From NCBI GenBank assembly GCA_016929905.1, contig JAFGHX010000377.1, positions 1 to 37,078 of the forward strand: a stretch of DNA of 37,078 nt, read 5' to 3'. The DNA is from Kiritimatiellia bacterium. GTDB taxonomy: Bacteria; Verrucomicrobiota; Kiritimatiellia; JAFGHX01. Positions 20,458-30,031 of this stretch are shown piece after piece. The notes beneath the pieces were generated by a model, which ran no database searches, was not told where the DNA came from, and saw nothing but the letters and a program-made list of their open reading frames with translations. Each line of letters begins with the position of its first letter. The first letter of the stretch is position 1. Position numbers and translations under genes: made by a program.

Positions 20458-22299
20458 TCACACGCCGCCACCCCACAACGCATCACGCAGCCCCGAGGCG
20501 CGTTGGATGGAAGTTGCCACGGCCTGACGGAAGACTGGCTCGGTGGCCCAGATATGGACATGGCTCTGGGCGCGGGTGATGCCGGTATAGACCAGCTCGC
20601 GGGTCATGACCCGCGATTCGCGGTTGGAGAGCATGACGAGCACGCGCTCGAATTCCGAGCCCTGGCTTTTGTGGATCGTTAGCGCATAGGCCGTCTCGTG
20701 GGTCGGCATGCCGGTCGTGCGGACCGGGCGCGGCCGGCCGGGCTCGCCGGGGAAATAGACGCGCGTCTGACCGGCCTCTTCCCAGGTCATTCCGATATCG
20801 CCGTTGAAGAGCTGCAGGTTGTAGTCGTTCTCGGTCACAATGACCGGCCGCTTGTGGTACCACTCGCCATGCCGCAGGACGCGGCCTGAGGCGGCCAGGA
20901 TATCGCGCACCATCTCGTTGAGCGCTTCGCTTCCGTAGGGGCCGACCCGGTGTGCGCACAGGATGCGGAACCGGGTGAAAGCCTTCAATGCGTCTTCGAC
21001 GGTCTGCGCGGCGAGATAAGCGGCGTAGCCCTCCTTGACATACGGAGCAAGCGTATCGTGGCGTGCGCCGATCCGGGGAATCTCGTCCCAGATCAGCTCG
21101 TCTGTGCTGCCGCCTTTGACGATCGTAATAGCGCGCTCCGCATCGCCCGCATTCACAGCCAGGGCCAGCCGGTTGATCTGGCTGTCCTGATGGAAGCGGC
21201 GGCTCTCGCGGAGTACGACGATCGAATCGCGCATGACGGGGCCGTGCTCCTCGCCGGCCGGCACCTGCATCCCGGCCAACTCGCCGACCTTGGCGGCGAA
21301 CGCGGACGAGAACGGATGTTCGTTTCCGGCATCGCAGATGTCGCCCAGCACCGTCCCGGCTTCGACGGAGGCGAGCTGGTCGCGATCGCCGAGCAGGATG
21401 AGGCGGCCGTCGGGCGGCAGGGCCCGGATCAACCTGGCCATGAGCGCGATATCGACCATGGACGTCTCGTCCAGAATGACCACGTCGTAAGGGAGCGGGT
21501 TCTCCGCGTTGTAGCGGTATTGCGACATACCGGGCCGGCCGCCGAGCAGGCGGTGCACGGTGAAGGTCTGATCGTCGCGAATCCGCTCCTTGACGGCCGC
21601 GTCGCAGTCGATATCCGCCTTTGCCGCCTTGATAGACTCCTGCAGGCGCGACTTCGCCTTGCCCGTCGGCGCGGCAAAGGCGATACGGATCTTCGGATCC
21701 TGTTCAAGGAGCAAAACAAGGATCCGGGCGGCGGTATAAGTCTTGCCCGTGCCCGGCCCGCCCGAGATAACGCTGAACCGCTTGAGGACCGACATGACGG
21801 CCGCGGCGCGCTGCCAATCGATGCCGGGCCTGGCCGGGAACAGGCGGTCGAGGCCCTCGCTCAGTCTTGCCTCGTCGATCCCCTCGACCGGCGCGTCCAC
21901 GCGCTGCGCGATCCCTTCGATCAGCCATTTCTGGAAGCGCCAGTAGCGAAAGAGGTAGAGCCGGCCCCGGCTGTCGAGCACCAGCGGCGCTTTGCATGTC
22001 TCGGCCGCCTGATCGTCGCGCACGACGTCCGCGGCGCGCAGCCCGTTCACCCAGTCCTCGCGCTCGGGCAGCGTGATATCGGCGACAGGTAGACCGTCGG
22101 GGCCGAGGAGCATGGTCTCCTGCAGATCGGCGAGATCCAGACACACATGCCCGCGCCTCCGCCAGCTGCTGGCGAGCGCGGCGGCGAGTTGGATGTGCTC
22201 GTCCGGGTGTTCCCCGAACCCGGCAATGAGTTCGCCAAAGTGGAGGTCGAGATCCGAGAGGATCTCGGCGGCGTGCAGGTTTTGGATGGTTGAGTTCAT
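20458..22299 (-). CDS. recD: exodeoxyribonuclease V alpha subunit RecD
   Basis: A 613-residue superfamily 1 helicase. Walker A is 'VISGGPGTGKTYTA' (GGPGTGKT at 180-187). Walker B is 'VILDETSMVD', motif III is 'LLGDRDQLASVEAG', and near the C-terminus are 'TIHKSQGSEFERVLV' and 'ELVYTGITRA'. An N-terminal region of ~150 residues matches the RecD pre-helicase domain. With RecB and RecC it forms the ATP-dependent helicase-nuclease that processes double-strand breaks and degrades foreign linear DNA. RecD is the 5'-3' motor. It is the last gene of recC-recB-recD, with start ATG 22299, separated from recB by 113 bases. Confidence 0.93.
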   Translation of the reverse strand: MNSTIQNLHAAEILSDLDLHFGELIAGFGEHPDEHIQLAAALASSWRRRGHVCLDLADLQETMLLGPDGLPVADITLPEREDWVNGLRAADVVRDDQAAETCKAPLVLDSRGRLYLFRYWRFQKWLIEGIAQRVDAPVEGIDEARLSEGLDRLFPARPGIDWQRAAAVMSVLKRFSVISGGPGTGKTYTAARILVLLLEQDPKIRIAFAAPTGKAKSRLQESIKAAKADIDCDAAVKERIRDDQTFTVHRLLGGRPGMSQYRYNAENPLPYDVVILDETSMVDIALMARLIRALPPDGRLILLGDRDQLASVEAGTVLGDICDAGNEHPFSSAFAAKVGELAGMQVPAGEEHGPVMRDSIVVLRESRRFHQDSQINRLALAVNAGDAERAITIVKGGSTDELIWDEIPRIGARHDTLAPYVKEGYAAYLAAQTVEDALKAFTRFRILCAHRVGPYGSEALNEMVRDILAASGRVLRHGEWYHKRPVIVTENDYNLQLFNGDIGMTWEEAGQTRVYFPGEPGRPRPVRTTGMPTHETAYALTIHKSQGSEFERVLVMLSNRESRVMTRELVYTGITRAQSHVHIWATEPVFRQAVATSIQRASGLRDALWGGGV

Positions 22300-22412
22300 T
22301 TCGGTTCGCCCATCATAATCTCACGCGTAATCGCAAATCCGGGCGGAGCCCGACGAAGCCACGAGGTACGAGGGCGAAGTCGTGGCGGAGCCAGACCCCC
22401 TCCGCCCCCTGA
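22300..22412. repeat. recB-recD spacer with hairpin and GGCGGAGCC repeats
   Basis: Unusually long spacer in an otherwise overlapping operon. It contains GCCACGA (22358-22364) paired with TCGTGGC (22380-22386), and direct copies of GGCGGAGCC flanking that stem (22342-22350, 22385-22393). It looks like an inserted palindrome. No gene. Confidence 0.45.
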
Positions 22413-25400
22413 TCAGGGATTAGGAGTGCGATTAAGATCTGATGCCCCTACCCTCCCCCCTCCCTCAAAATACTCCGACAAATCCGCTATCAACCCGACC
22501 GACGGGCGGTCGGCAAAGACGCCGTACTCGGGGCCGGCCTTCGGGTCCATGCCCCGGACAAAAAGATAGAAGACGCCGCCGAAATGCTTTTCGTAGTCGT
22601 ATTCCGATATGCGCTTCTGAAGGTAGCGATGCAGGGCCACCGCATACACATGGTACTGCAACGTATAGTTGCCGGCCGCCATGGCCAGCGCGAGCCGTTC
22701 CTGACGATAGGCCTGCACGTCCATACCGAGACTGTTGCTCTTGTAATCGACGATGTAGTACCTGCCGTCATGCTCAAAGATGAGGTCGATGAACCCCTTG
22801 AGGAACCCGCGCCTGGGCGAAAACACGAGCCGGCCGATCTTCTCGGGCGCGTCGCCGTCCGGCGCGCGGCCGTGCCGCTCGAAGATTGCGGTCATGCCCT
22901 GCGCGGTGATGGGCGCAAGCGGGTAGTAGAACTCCATTTCGCAGAGCGTGCGGTCCGGCGTGACCGAGGCGAGCGTCAAGTCCCCGTCCTCGAGGAGCGG
23001 GGTCTGCAGCACCTTCGTGACCATATCCGTAACAACCTCCGCCCATTTCGGATCGAACCGGGCGCGTTGCAGCGCGTCAAGCACGCGTTGCTCGGCGTCG
23101 CCGGCGGCTGCGAAATCCAGATGCTCGAACAGCCAATGGATCATGTTTCCGACGCCTGCGCCGCGCGGGAGCGTGAAGATGCTGTGGTCTTCGGGTTCGG
23201 CGGGCGTTTCCTCAGCGAGGTCATCCTGGTCTCTGTCCGGCTCATCGAGCGGGACCATGCGGTGCTCGCCGGCCAGCCCGCTGTAGCTGGTGACCCGCCA
23301 TGTACCGTCGATCTTGCCGGTGAATTGGCGCGCTTCCATGTGGGCCGTGTCGGGCGTCTCCGCCACCACCCTCTCCCGGCTGCGCCCCGGCATTTCGGAG
23401 ACCTGTATGCCGCCCTGTGCCCGCTCCTCCACCTTCCTGAGATCCGCCTTCATGACGTCGTCGGTCATGCTCACGACCCGCTGCGCCACCGAGTCGATCA
23501 GGGAGCCCCCATCCGGCTGCATATCCATCGTGTCCTGGTGCAGGAGGTAGGCGAGCGGGGACGTCGCATAGTCTTCGATCGGTCCGGCAATCGTGTAGCA
23601 CAGATTCCGCGCGCGGGTCAGCGCTACGTAGGCCAGGCGCAGGTTCTCGGCACATTCCTCCTGCTTGACAAGTGCGGCCTCCTGAGGGTCGAGCGCCATG
23701 CGCAGATCGAGCGTGAGGCGGTCGTCGTGTTCGCGGTCGTGGTAGACAAAGCTTGTGTGCAGATAACCGTCCCAGAGGAACGGGCAGAACGTGACCGGGA
23801 ATTCCAACCCTTTCACGCGATGGATTGTGATGATCTTGACCCGCTTCTCGTCGCTTTCGAGGCGCTGCTGCTTTTCCTCGTCTACCTCCCCTTTCCCAGC
23901 CCGTTGATCGGCGAGCCACTTGATAAGCCCGGCCATTCCCAACCGCCGCTCCACGGCTTCTCTCTGCAGCAGTTCGGCCGCGTGCAGGATATTGGTCATG
24001 CGCCGCTCGCCGTTGGGCAGGGCGAGCAGGCGTTGGCCCACATGTTCTCGCACCAGGAACTCCCGGAACATCTGGATGAAGCCCTGTCCCTGCCAAAGCT
24101 CGTGGTACAAGCGGAAGGAGAGCAACCGGTCTTCCCATCGCTGCTCGTCCCGGACCAAGGCTTCGAGATCATTGCCGCTCAGGCCCATGATACGGGAGGC
24201 GAGCGCGCCTTTGACGAGCCTGGCATCGCGCCATGAAGCGATCGCCGAGAAGATCCGATGCAGCTCTTCGATTTCAGGCGATTTCATCAGGCTGGCCGTG
24301 CTATAGACCACGCTGGCGACGTTTCTGTTCTTCAAGGCCTGCTGCAGGCTGTCGGCCTGCCAATTCGCACGAACCAGGATGGCGATATCGCGCGGCTCCA
24401 AGCCACGTTTTCCGATCAAAGCGCGGCCCGCTCTGCCCAGGTTGATGAGCCGGGCCGCTTCAGTTGCGACCCGGTCATCGATGTCTCTCCACACCCGTTT
24501 TTTCGGGATGGGATCGGTGGAATTCTTGGCCTGGTCGAGCAACGCTTCATTGGTCGGGTCAGGACATCGGCCGGTACGCGACAGAAACCAAAGGCGCAAC
24601 GGCGGCGTGGATTCCCCGTCGATCGTGAGCGGCTCCGGCTTGTCGTCTCCTTCGGGGGCGGCGTCCACCTTCACGTATTCGATCTGATCGTACAAGAACG
24701 GGTTCTTGACGCGCTTGCTGTCGAACAGCGTGTTTACGGCCCTGACCAGCGCGTCCTCGGACCGCCAGTTGACCTTGAGCGGATACGGGTCCAATGCCTG
24801 TCTTCTCGCCTTGAGATAGGAGAATATATCCGCGCCCCTGAACGCGTAGATGGACTGCTTCGGATCGCCGATCAGGAACAGGGGGCGGTCGTCGTGGCCG
24901 GCGTAGACGGCCTCAAATATCTCAAATTGGACGGGGTCGGTATCTTGAAACTCGTCTATCAAGGCTGCGCGGTACTTTTCTCGCAGCTGCCTGGCCAACG
25001 CTGGGCCCTGCTCGCCCTTGAGTGCCCTGTGAACGTCCAGGAGCAGGTCATCGAACGACTGGATACTGCGCTCCTTCTTGATGCGGCGGTATTCCGTCTC
25101 CAGATTCTCGAGGCACTCTCGCCGCAGCTCGATGATACGGCGTTGAAACGCCTTGGACAGCTCCTCTGCCTTGCAGTGAGCTTCGCCGCAGAGCGTGAAG
25201 AAGTCGTGATGCGGGGTGACTTTGTTCTTTCTTGTCCCTTTCTTCAGCCCTGCCGGGGTCAAGTTCTTGAATTTATCCGGCAGTACCAGGCTTTCGGCTT
25301 GTGCCGCGGCAAATGCGTCCATGTCGGCCGCCAGGGCGTCGATGCTGTCGTCTCTGTACGACGTCTTGCTGAGAATCTCTTGCTCCGCAGCGTGTTTCAA

Positions 25401-26114
25401 CAGGTTCGCGATCTCTTTTCCGCCGGACCGCCACTGCGATATCACCTCCTTGATGAGCTCTCCGGCTTCTTTGATCAGCTTGGCCTCATCGACCGCCTCT
25501 CCGGCCGTGTCGAGTTCCGGCACGAGGCGGAGCGGCAGCGCGCCCTTCTTCACATTGGCCAACTCCATCAGCGTGTCAGGATTGCCCTTGTTGGCGGCGA
25601 GGTAGTCCACATATAGCTCGTGAGCCCCGTGCACTTGCCGACGCCAGAAGTCCACGATGATCTGCCGGCGGATGGAGGCATCGTCTTGGACGAGCTCGGT
25701 CCCGAAGGTCACGCCGCTCTCGAACGCGTTCTCGCCCAGGACGCGGTGACAGAAGCCGTGTATGGTGGAGATGGCGGCATTGTCGAAGTCGCGCAGGGCG
25801 TCCTCGAGCTGCGTCCGCGCCAGGCAATGGTCGTTCACCCGTTCCAGCAGGAGTTGGAGCGCCGCATCGTTGCCTGCCTCTCCCGTGCGAAAGGCGCGGA
25901 TGGCGTCGCGCAGCCGGTTTCGGATGCGAATTCTCAGCTCATCCGTCGCGATTTCCGTGAAGGTCACCACGAGCACCTGATCCACGGTGAGACCTTCCTC
26001 GAGGAGCAGGCGCAGGAACAGGCCAGCCATGGTATAGGTCTTACCGGTCCCGGCGCTGGCCTCGATCAGGTTCACGCCCTTCAGCTCGGCTCGTAATGGA
26101 TCAGTCTCAGGCAC
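22413..26114 (-). CDS. recB: exodeoxyribonuclease V beta subunit RecB
   Basis: A 1233-residue UvrD-type helicase with C-terminal nuclease. Walker A is 'LIEASAGTGKTYT' (19-26). Other motifs are 'VLVVTFTEIATDELR', 'ALIDEFQDTDPVQFEIF' (motif II), 'LIGDPKQSIYAFRGADIF' (III), 'IITIHRVKGLEFPVTF' (V) and 'LRLAYVALTRARN' (VI). The RecB-family nuclease is at ~1105-1130: 'KGFIDLIFEHDGRYYIVDYK' followed by SN, holding the Asp/Asp-Tyr-Lys catalytic set. Start: GTG 26114 ('VPETDPLRAEL...'). It overlaps the recC stop by eight bases, so coupled. The upstream frame is only a recC shadow. It is the 3'-5' motor and only nuclease of RecBCD. Confidence 0.94.
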   Translation of the reverse strand: MPETDPLRAELKGVNLIEASAGTGKTYTMAGLFLRLLLEEGLTVDQVLVVTFTEIATDELRIRIRNRLRDAIRAFRTGEAGNDAALQLLLERVNDHCLARTQLEDALRDFDNAAISTIHGFCHRVLGENAFESGVTFGTELVQDDASIRRQIIVDFWRRQVHGAHELYVDYLAANKGNPDTLMELANVKKGALPLRLVPELDTAGEAVDEAKLIKEAGELIKEVISQWRSGGKEIANLLKHAAEQEILSKTSYRDDSIDALAADMDAFAAAQAESLVLPDKFKNLTPAGLKKGTRKNKVTPHHDFFTLCGEAHCKAEELSKAFQRRIIELRRECLENLETEYRRIKKERSIQSFDDLLLDVHRALKGEQGPALARQLREKYRAALIDEFQDTDPVQFEIFEAVYAGHDDRPLFLIGDPKQSIYAFRGADIFSYLKARRQALDPYPLKVNWRSEDALVRAVNTLFDSKRVKNPFLYDQIEYVKVDAAPEGDDKPEPLTIDGESTPPLRLWFLSRTGRCPDPTNEALLDQAKNSTDPIPKKRVWRDIDDRVATEAARLINLGRAGRALIGKRGLEPRDIAILVRANWQADSLQQALKNRNVASVVYSTASLMKSPEIEELHRIFSAIASWRDARLVKGALASRIMGLSGNDLEALVRDEQRWEDRLLSFRLYHELWQGQGFIQMFREFLVREHVGQRLLALPNGERRMTNILHAAELLQREAVERRLGMAGLIKWLADQRAGKGEVDEEKQQRLESDEKRVKIITIHRVKGLEFPVTFCPFLWDGYLHTSFVYHDREHDDRLTLDLRMALDPQEAALVKQEECAENLRLAYVALTRARNLCYTIAGPIEDYATSPLAYLLHQDTMDMQPDGGSLIDSVAQRVVSMTDDVMKADLRKVEERAQGGIQVSEMPGRSRERVVAETPDTAHMEARQFTGKIDGTWRVTSYSGLAGEHRMVPLDEPDRDQDDLAEETPAEPEDHSIFTLPRGAGVGNMIHWLFEHLDFAAAGDAEQRVLDALQRARFDPKWAEVVTDMVTKVLQTPLLEDGDLTLASVTPDRTLCEMEFYYPLAPITAQGMTAIFERHGRAPDGDAPEKIGRLVFSPRRGFLKGFIDLIFEHDGRYYIVDYKSNSLGMDVQAYRQERLALAMAAGNYTLQYHVYAVALHRYLQKRISEYDYEKHFGGVFYLFVRGMDPKAGPEYGVFADRPSVGLIADLSEYFEGGGRVGASDLNRTPNP

Positions 26115-29100
26115 GGCTCTTCTTCTTCGTCTTCTTGGTGGTTTCTCTTGCCTCCAGCATGGGTTGGAAGACCTGGACGGCCAGTGTGCGGAAGGCGGTA
26201 TCGAACCGTTCCTCGTTTGACAACTCGCCGAACGCGACCTGGTAGTATTCCTTGTTCGGAAACTTGTCCCGCTCGCCCTGGACACGATTTCGGACCCCCT
26301 CCCATTGGGTCAACGCAGCTGCGATGGCCTTCTCCTCGTCTTCGCCCATGGCCGCCGTCTCTGCATAGGCCAAGGCGGCGGCCGGGAAGAAGCGCAGCGG
26401 CGTGGACAACCCCTCGCGGTAGAGTCGGACGAGCGGGGCCAGCTTGTTCTCGGCACCGGACACCGGGCTGAACTCCACCTTGTCCCGCTGTTCCCTGCCC
26501 TTCAATATAGTCCGGGTCGGGGCATTCTCGCCGTGTGCGCACAGGAACAGATGTTCGATCCACGCTTTGAGCTGATCTGAGGCGCGCAACGATCCGAAAC
26601 GGTATCGGAGCATGTGGTCCGCATAGAGCTCATTCAAACGTCCCGTGAAATGTACATCTTCTATCGTCTTGTCGATATCGATGTGCTCGCGCGGATCGGC
26701 CTTCAAAACCTGCAGCTGGCTCATGAATTTGCGCACGCCCGATGAGAGAGACTGGAATGCAATTGATCCCGGCGTCCCGTGCGGGAGGCAACCTCTGCCC
26801 CGCATGATCTGCTCCGCATGCTCCGGGTCGATCCCCTTGGCGTACATCTCCAGCAACTCGTTGCCAAGCAGGTAGTCCTCCAGCTTCTCCAGGGCAAATC
26901 CTTCGTCTTCTTCCACGTCCTGCTTGTCGGTCAGGAGGTGGACATCGAAACGGCGCTGCAGCAGGAAACGGACCGGGCACGTGAAGAAAGAACACAAGTC
27001 GCCAATTGTGATGACATTCAACTCGTCTTCTTCGGGCAGCGCGACGGGTCCTGTGAAGAAGGGGTCGGGCTTGCGCTTCTCGCCGGCCAGCGTCGTGCTC
27101 GCCACGCAATAGTCCTCGGAATAGCTGAACAGGCGCGGACCGCCCTCTTTCTGGAAGTAGAGCGGGCTGAACGGCTGGAGGGGGTGTGCGGTCACGAGCC
27201 GTTCGCGCAGGGCCTTGTCGTCGCGGGCCACATAGTCGACGAGTTCGCTGACCAGTACCGAGGGCGGAATATCGCTGTCGTCGCGAAGGCTCTTGCCCAC
27301 GTAGCTGATATAGAGCACGTCGCGCGCGGAGAGAATAGCCTCCAGAAAGAGATACCTGTCGTCGGCACGCCGGGAGCGGTCACCGGTTTTGGGCGAGCCG
27401 GCGATCAGGTCGAATGAGAGCGGATGGTCCATGCGCGGGAAGTCGGCGTCGTTCATGCCAAGCAGGCAAACGACGCGAAACGGAATACTGCGCAGCGGCA
27501 CGAACGCGCTGAAGTTGACGCCGTAAGACAGGAACCGGAGCGGGATGCGGTTGACCAGATGTCCTTCCAAGGCCGCGCGAACGACCTTGAGAGAGACCTC
27601 CTGCTCGAACTCGGCCGTTGTCGCGGCCTGCTCCAGCTCGTTCAGGGCGCGGCGCACGGTAAAAACGTCGTCCTGCGTGTCGGCCGACACGTGGATGCAG
27701 CTCTCCAGCACGCCGTTCAGCAGCTTGGTCCAGTCGGGCACTTTCTTCGCTGTGGCCGCTTCTTTGTCGAACTCAGACACGAGTGTGACGAAGCGGGCGA
27801 GCGCGCCGAGCGCGTCGGCCTCGCCGCCCTCGATCTCATCGTAGGGCAAGATGTCTTCGTACACATCCGTGCCCTCGCCCGGCAACGCGTAGCCCAGGAG
27901 CATACGGTCCAGCGCCCATTTCCACGTGTTCGCTGCGGATTCCGGCAAGCCGCGGTTCAGGCGGTCCGCCTCATCCAGCCCCCAGTGCACGCGCGTCTCG
28001 GCGACCCAATTGCGGACGTGCTCCACGGCTTCGGGGTCGAGCCCGAACTGACGGGACACGGGTTCGGTTTCGAGAATGGTCATCAGCTCGGTCGACGTGT
28101 GCCGCGCGCCGGCCAGGTCGAGGATGCCCAGGAACGCGTTCACCACGGAGCTGGCGTACCGCGCGCTGCGGTCGGCGATGCAGTACGGAATGTGGCGCTT
28201 GGCGCTCTCGTCCATGCCGAAGACGGCCTGTACCTGCGGCGCGTAGGACTCGATGTCCGGCGCCATCACGATGATGTCGCGGGGTTCGAGGTCGGGGTAG
28301 CGCTCGAACAGATCCAGCAGCCGATCCTGCAACACTTCCACCTCGCGCATGGGACCGTGGCAGCCGTGGACCTGGATGGAGCCGTCGTTCTCGGCTACCT
28401 CGCGCGTGTCCGGCTCGGTCAGGTCCAGGATTTCCCTCTGCACGGCGGCGAGGACGGTGTTGGCTGCGGGCGGTTCGAAATGCTCCTCTTCCACGCAGTC
28501 GTCCGGTTCGAGCACCATATCCATGAACTCCTTGCCGAGCTTGCCCATGGAGGCGAGCAGGCTGTTCAAGGTCTCGTAGTGCTCCTCGTCCTCATTGAGC
28601 TTGCCGTCCCCTCGCAGCTTCTCCCGGACAATATCGCGCCGCGACTTGATCTCGCCCCAGTACAGCCGGCACGGAGCAAGCATGAAGACATGGATCGGAA
28701 TCCAACGCGCCAGACACTGGAAGACCGACAGGTAGAACTGAGGCAGGGCGCAGACGCCGAACAGGGAGATGCGTTCCGGGAGACCGTTCGGAGGCTCTTC
28801 GCTCTCACCGAACCTTTTCAGGAACGCGTGCGCCATGGCCGCATGATGGCTCGGGCCGTGGCGGCCGACGAGGTCCTGCCACAGGATGGCCTGCCAGGCC
28901 TCGTCGGGTCCGGCGGGTTGGTATTCGTCTTTCTGCCAGTCCTGCATCATCAGGGGGCGATAGACGGTGTACTGATCGAGCAGGTTGGCGATGCGCGCGG
29001 CGAGCAGGTAGCGTTTCAGGCCCGTGTCGTCGCCTTGGAGATAGGCCCGGATATGCTGGAATGGCTCTTCCTCGCAGTGATTTCCGAGAAACTCCATAAC

Positions 29101-29382
29101 GCTCCAGGTGGCGGCCCGCGCCTCGTAGCCGGCGGTTCTTTCGGCGGCCAGGTCAAGATTCTCGTTGAAGAGGGTGCCGAGAAGTTTGAGCGGGAACGGA
29201 AAATCCATATTCGCGCAGATCCCGTGCTTCTCCGCCAGCTGGAGCGAGACCCAATGCTGCATCGGCCGGCTGAGGACGAGGACGGTTTCCCGGGCGAGGG
29301 GGTAGGACAGCGGCTGCGCCACGATCTCCGCAAGCGCATCCGCGAGATGCTCGAGTCTGTTGCTCTTGTGGAAGGTGAGCAT
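26107..29382 (-). CDS. recC: exodeoxyribonuclease V gamma subunit RecC
   Basis: A 1091-residue RecC, close to the E. coli length. Seen at the start: 'RLEHLADALAEIV', 'LVLSRPMQHWVSLQLAEKHG' and 'ICANMDFPFP'. Also seen are 'LSLFGVCALPQFYLSVF'-like text (read as ISLFGVCALPQFY), 'DIIVMAPDIESYAPQVQAVF', 'RVVCLLGMNDADFPRMDHPL' and 'FFTCPVRFLLQRR'. All are family landmarks of the inactive helicase-nuclease that reads Chi and holds RecB and RecD. First gene of the operon. ATG 29382 has only a weak ribosome-binding site. No thyA or ptrA neighbour as in enterobacteria. Confidence 0.93.
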   Translation of the reverse strand: MLTFHKSNRLEHLADALAEIVAQPLSYPLARETVLVLSRPMQHWVSLQLAEKHGICANMDFPFPLKLLGTLFNENLDLAAERTAGYEARAATWSVMEFLGNHCEEEPFQHIRAYLQGDDTGLKRYLLAARIANLLDQYTVYRPLMMQDWQKDEYQPAGPDEAWQAILWQDLVGRHGPSHHAAMAHAFLKRFGESEEPPNGLPERISLFGVCALPQFYLSVFQCLARWIPIHVFMLAPCRLYWGEIKSRRDIVREKLRGDGKLNEDEEHYETLNSLLASMGKLGKEFMDMVLEPDDCVEEEHFEPPAANTVLAAVQREILDLTEPDTREVAENDGSIQVHGCHGPMREVEVLQDRLLDLFERYPDLEPRDIIVMAPDIESYAPQVQAVFGMDESAKRHIPYCIADRSARYASSVVNAFLGILDLAGARHTSTELMTILETEPVSRQFGLDPEAVEHVRNWVAETRVHWGLDEADRLNRGLPESAANTWKWALDRMLLGYALPGEGTDVYEDILPYDEIEGGEADALGALARFVTLVSEFDKEAATAKKVPDWTKLLNGVLESCIHVSADTQDDVFTVRRALNELEQAATTAEFEQEVSLKVVRAALEGHLVNRIPLRFLSYGVNFSAFVPLRSIPFRVVCLLGMNDADFPRMDHPLSFDLIAGSPKTGDRSRRADDRYLFLEAILSARDVLYISYVGKSLRDDSDIPPSVLVSELVDYVARDDKALRERLVTAHPLQPFSPLYFQKEGGPRLFSYSEDYCVASTTLAGEKRKPDPFFTGPVALPEEDELNVITIGDLCSFFTCPVRFLLQRRFDVHLLTDKQDVEEDEGFALEKLEDYLLGNELLEMYAKGIDPEHAEQIMRGRGCLPHGTPGSIAFQSLSSGVRKFMSQLQVLKADPREHIDIDKTIEDVHFTGRLNELYADHMLRYRFGSLRASDQLKAWIEHLFLCAHGENAPTRTILKGREQRDKVEFSPVSGAENKLAPLVRLYREGLSTPLRFFPAAALAYAETAAMGEDEEKAIAAALTQWEGVRNRVQGERDKFPNKEYYQVAFGELSNEERFDTAFRTLAVQVFQPMLEARETTKKTKKKSRA

Positions 29383-29536
29383 GGGCGTCTCGGCCTCGTC
29401 TGCGTGCCGGGCCGTCGCGGCATTACCGGAGACATTAGCATTCGGGCTGGGACAGATAAAGTCCTATCACCGCAAGGACAACCAGGGCAGAACCGTGTTT
29501 ACGATCAAGGCGCAAGTCGGCTGGCGCAATCTCGGC

Positions 29537-29745
29537 ATCAAAGAACTCCTCCGCGCGCAGGACTACGGGTACATGAAACGGTATGGTGAAGCGGGCCATC
29601 CCGGGTTCCTGACAGAGGTCGCGCGCGCCTATCATCACGGGATAGCGGCCGAGAGGGACGACGTGAAGGCGCTCAGGTGGTACAGCAAGGCCGCAGAGTT
29701 GGGAGATCTCGATGCGCAGATGGAGTTGCGCCGATTGCTGACCCA
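29537..29745 (+). pseudogene. Sel1-repeat fragment
   Basis: In frame with, but not part of, the next gene. Reads 'YMKRYGEAGHPGFLTEVARA', 'YHHGIAAERDDVKALRWYSK', 'AAELGDLDAQMELRRLL': one to one and a half Sel1 units. No start with a ribosome-binding site and no signal are visible, and the open frame continues through non-protein-like sequence (29746-30031). It is read as the end of a larger Sel1 protein left after deletion. 29746-30031 holds nothing else I can support. Confidence 0.5.
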
Positions 29746-30031
29746 AAGGCTGGGGACTGGTCTGGAGGCCGTTCACCGCTTTCACAGGGCGGCACTGTCT
29801 TTGACCAGCTCTTCTGAGGGAGTCTTCTGCGCCCCTTCCTGGTCCTTGGGTTCCGCGGGTAGACAGGGCTGCGTTTCATCCCGCTTGCGCCCGTGTTTGG
29901 CGAGTTGGCGGGTCTTTCCGGTGCCGGCGCTGGCGCCTGTGCATGTCGCGCCGGCGGCAGTCAACGCATATTGGCAGAAACGGTTTGTCTTCGGCGGACC
30001 GGCCCGATATCCTTCCACAGAGGAACCCGAC

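Noticed and set aside
27424..29589. 721-codon open frame on the + strand
   Set aside because: It is antisense to recC throughout, with an Arg/Val/His-rich composition typical of a shadow frame in GC-rich DNA. The RecC motifs on the other strand are unmistakable.
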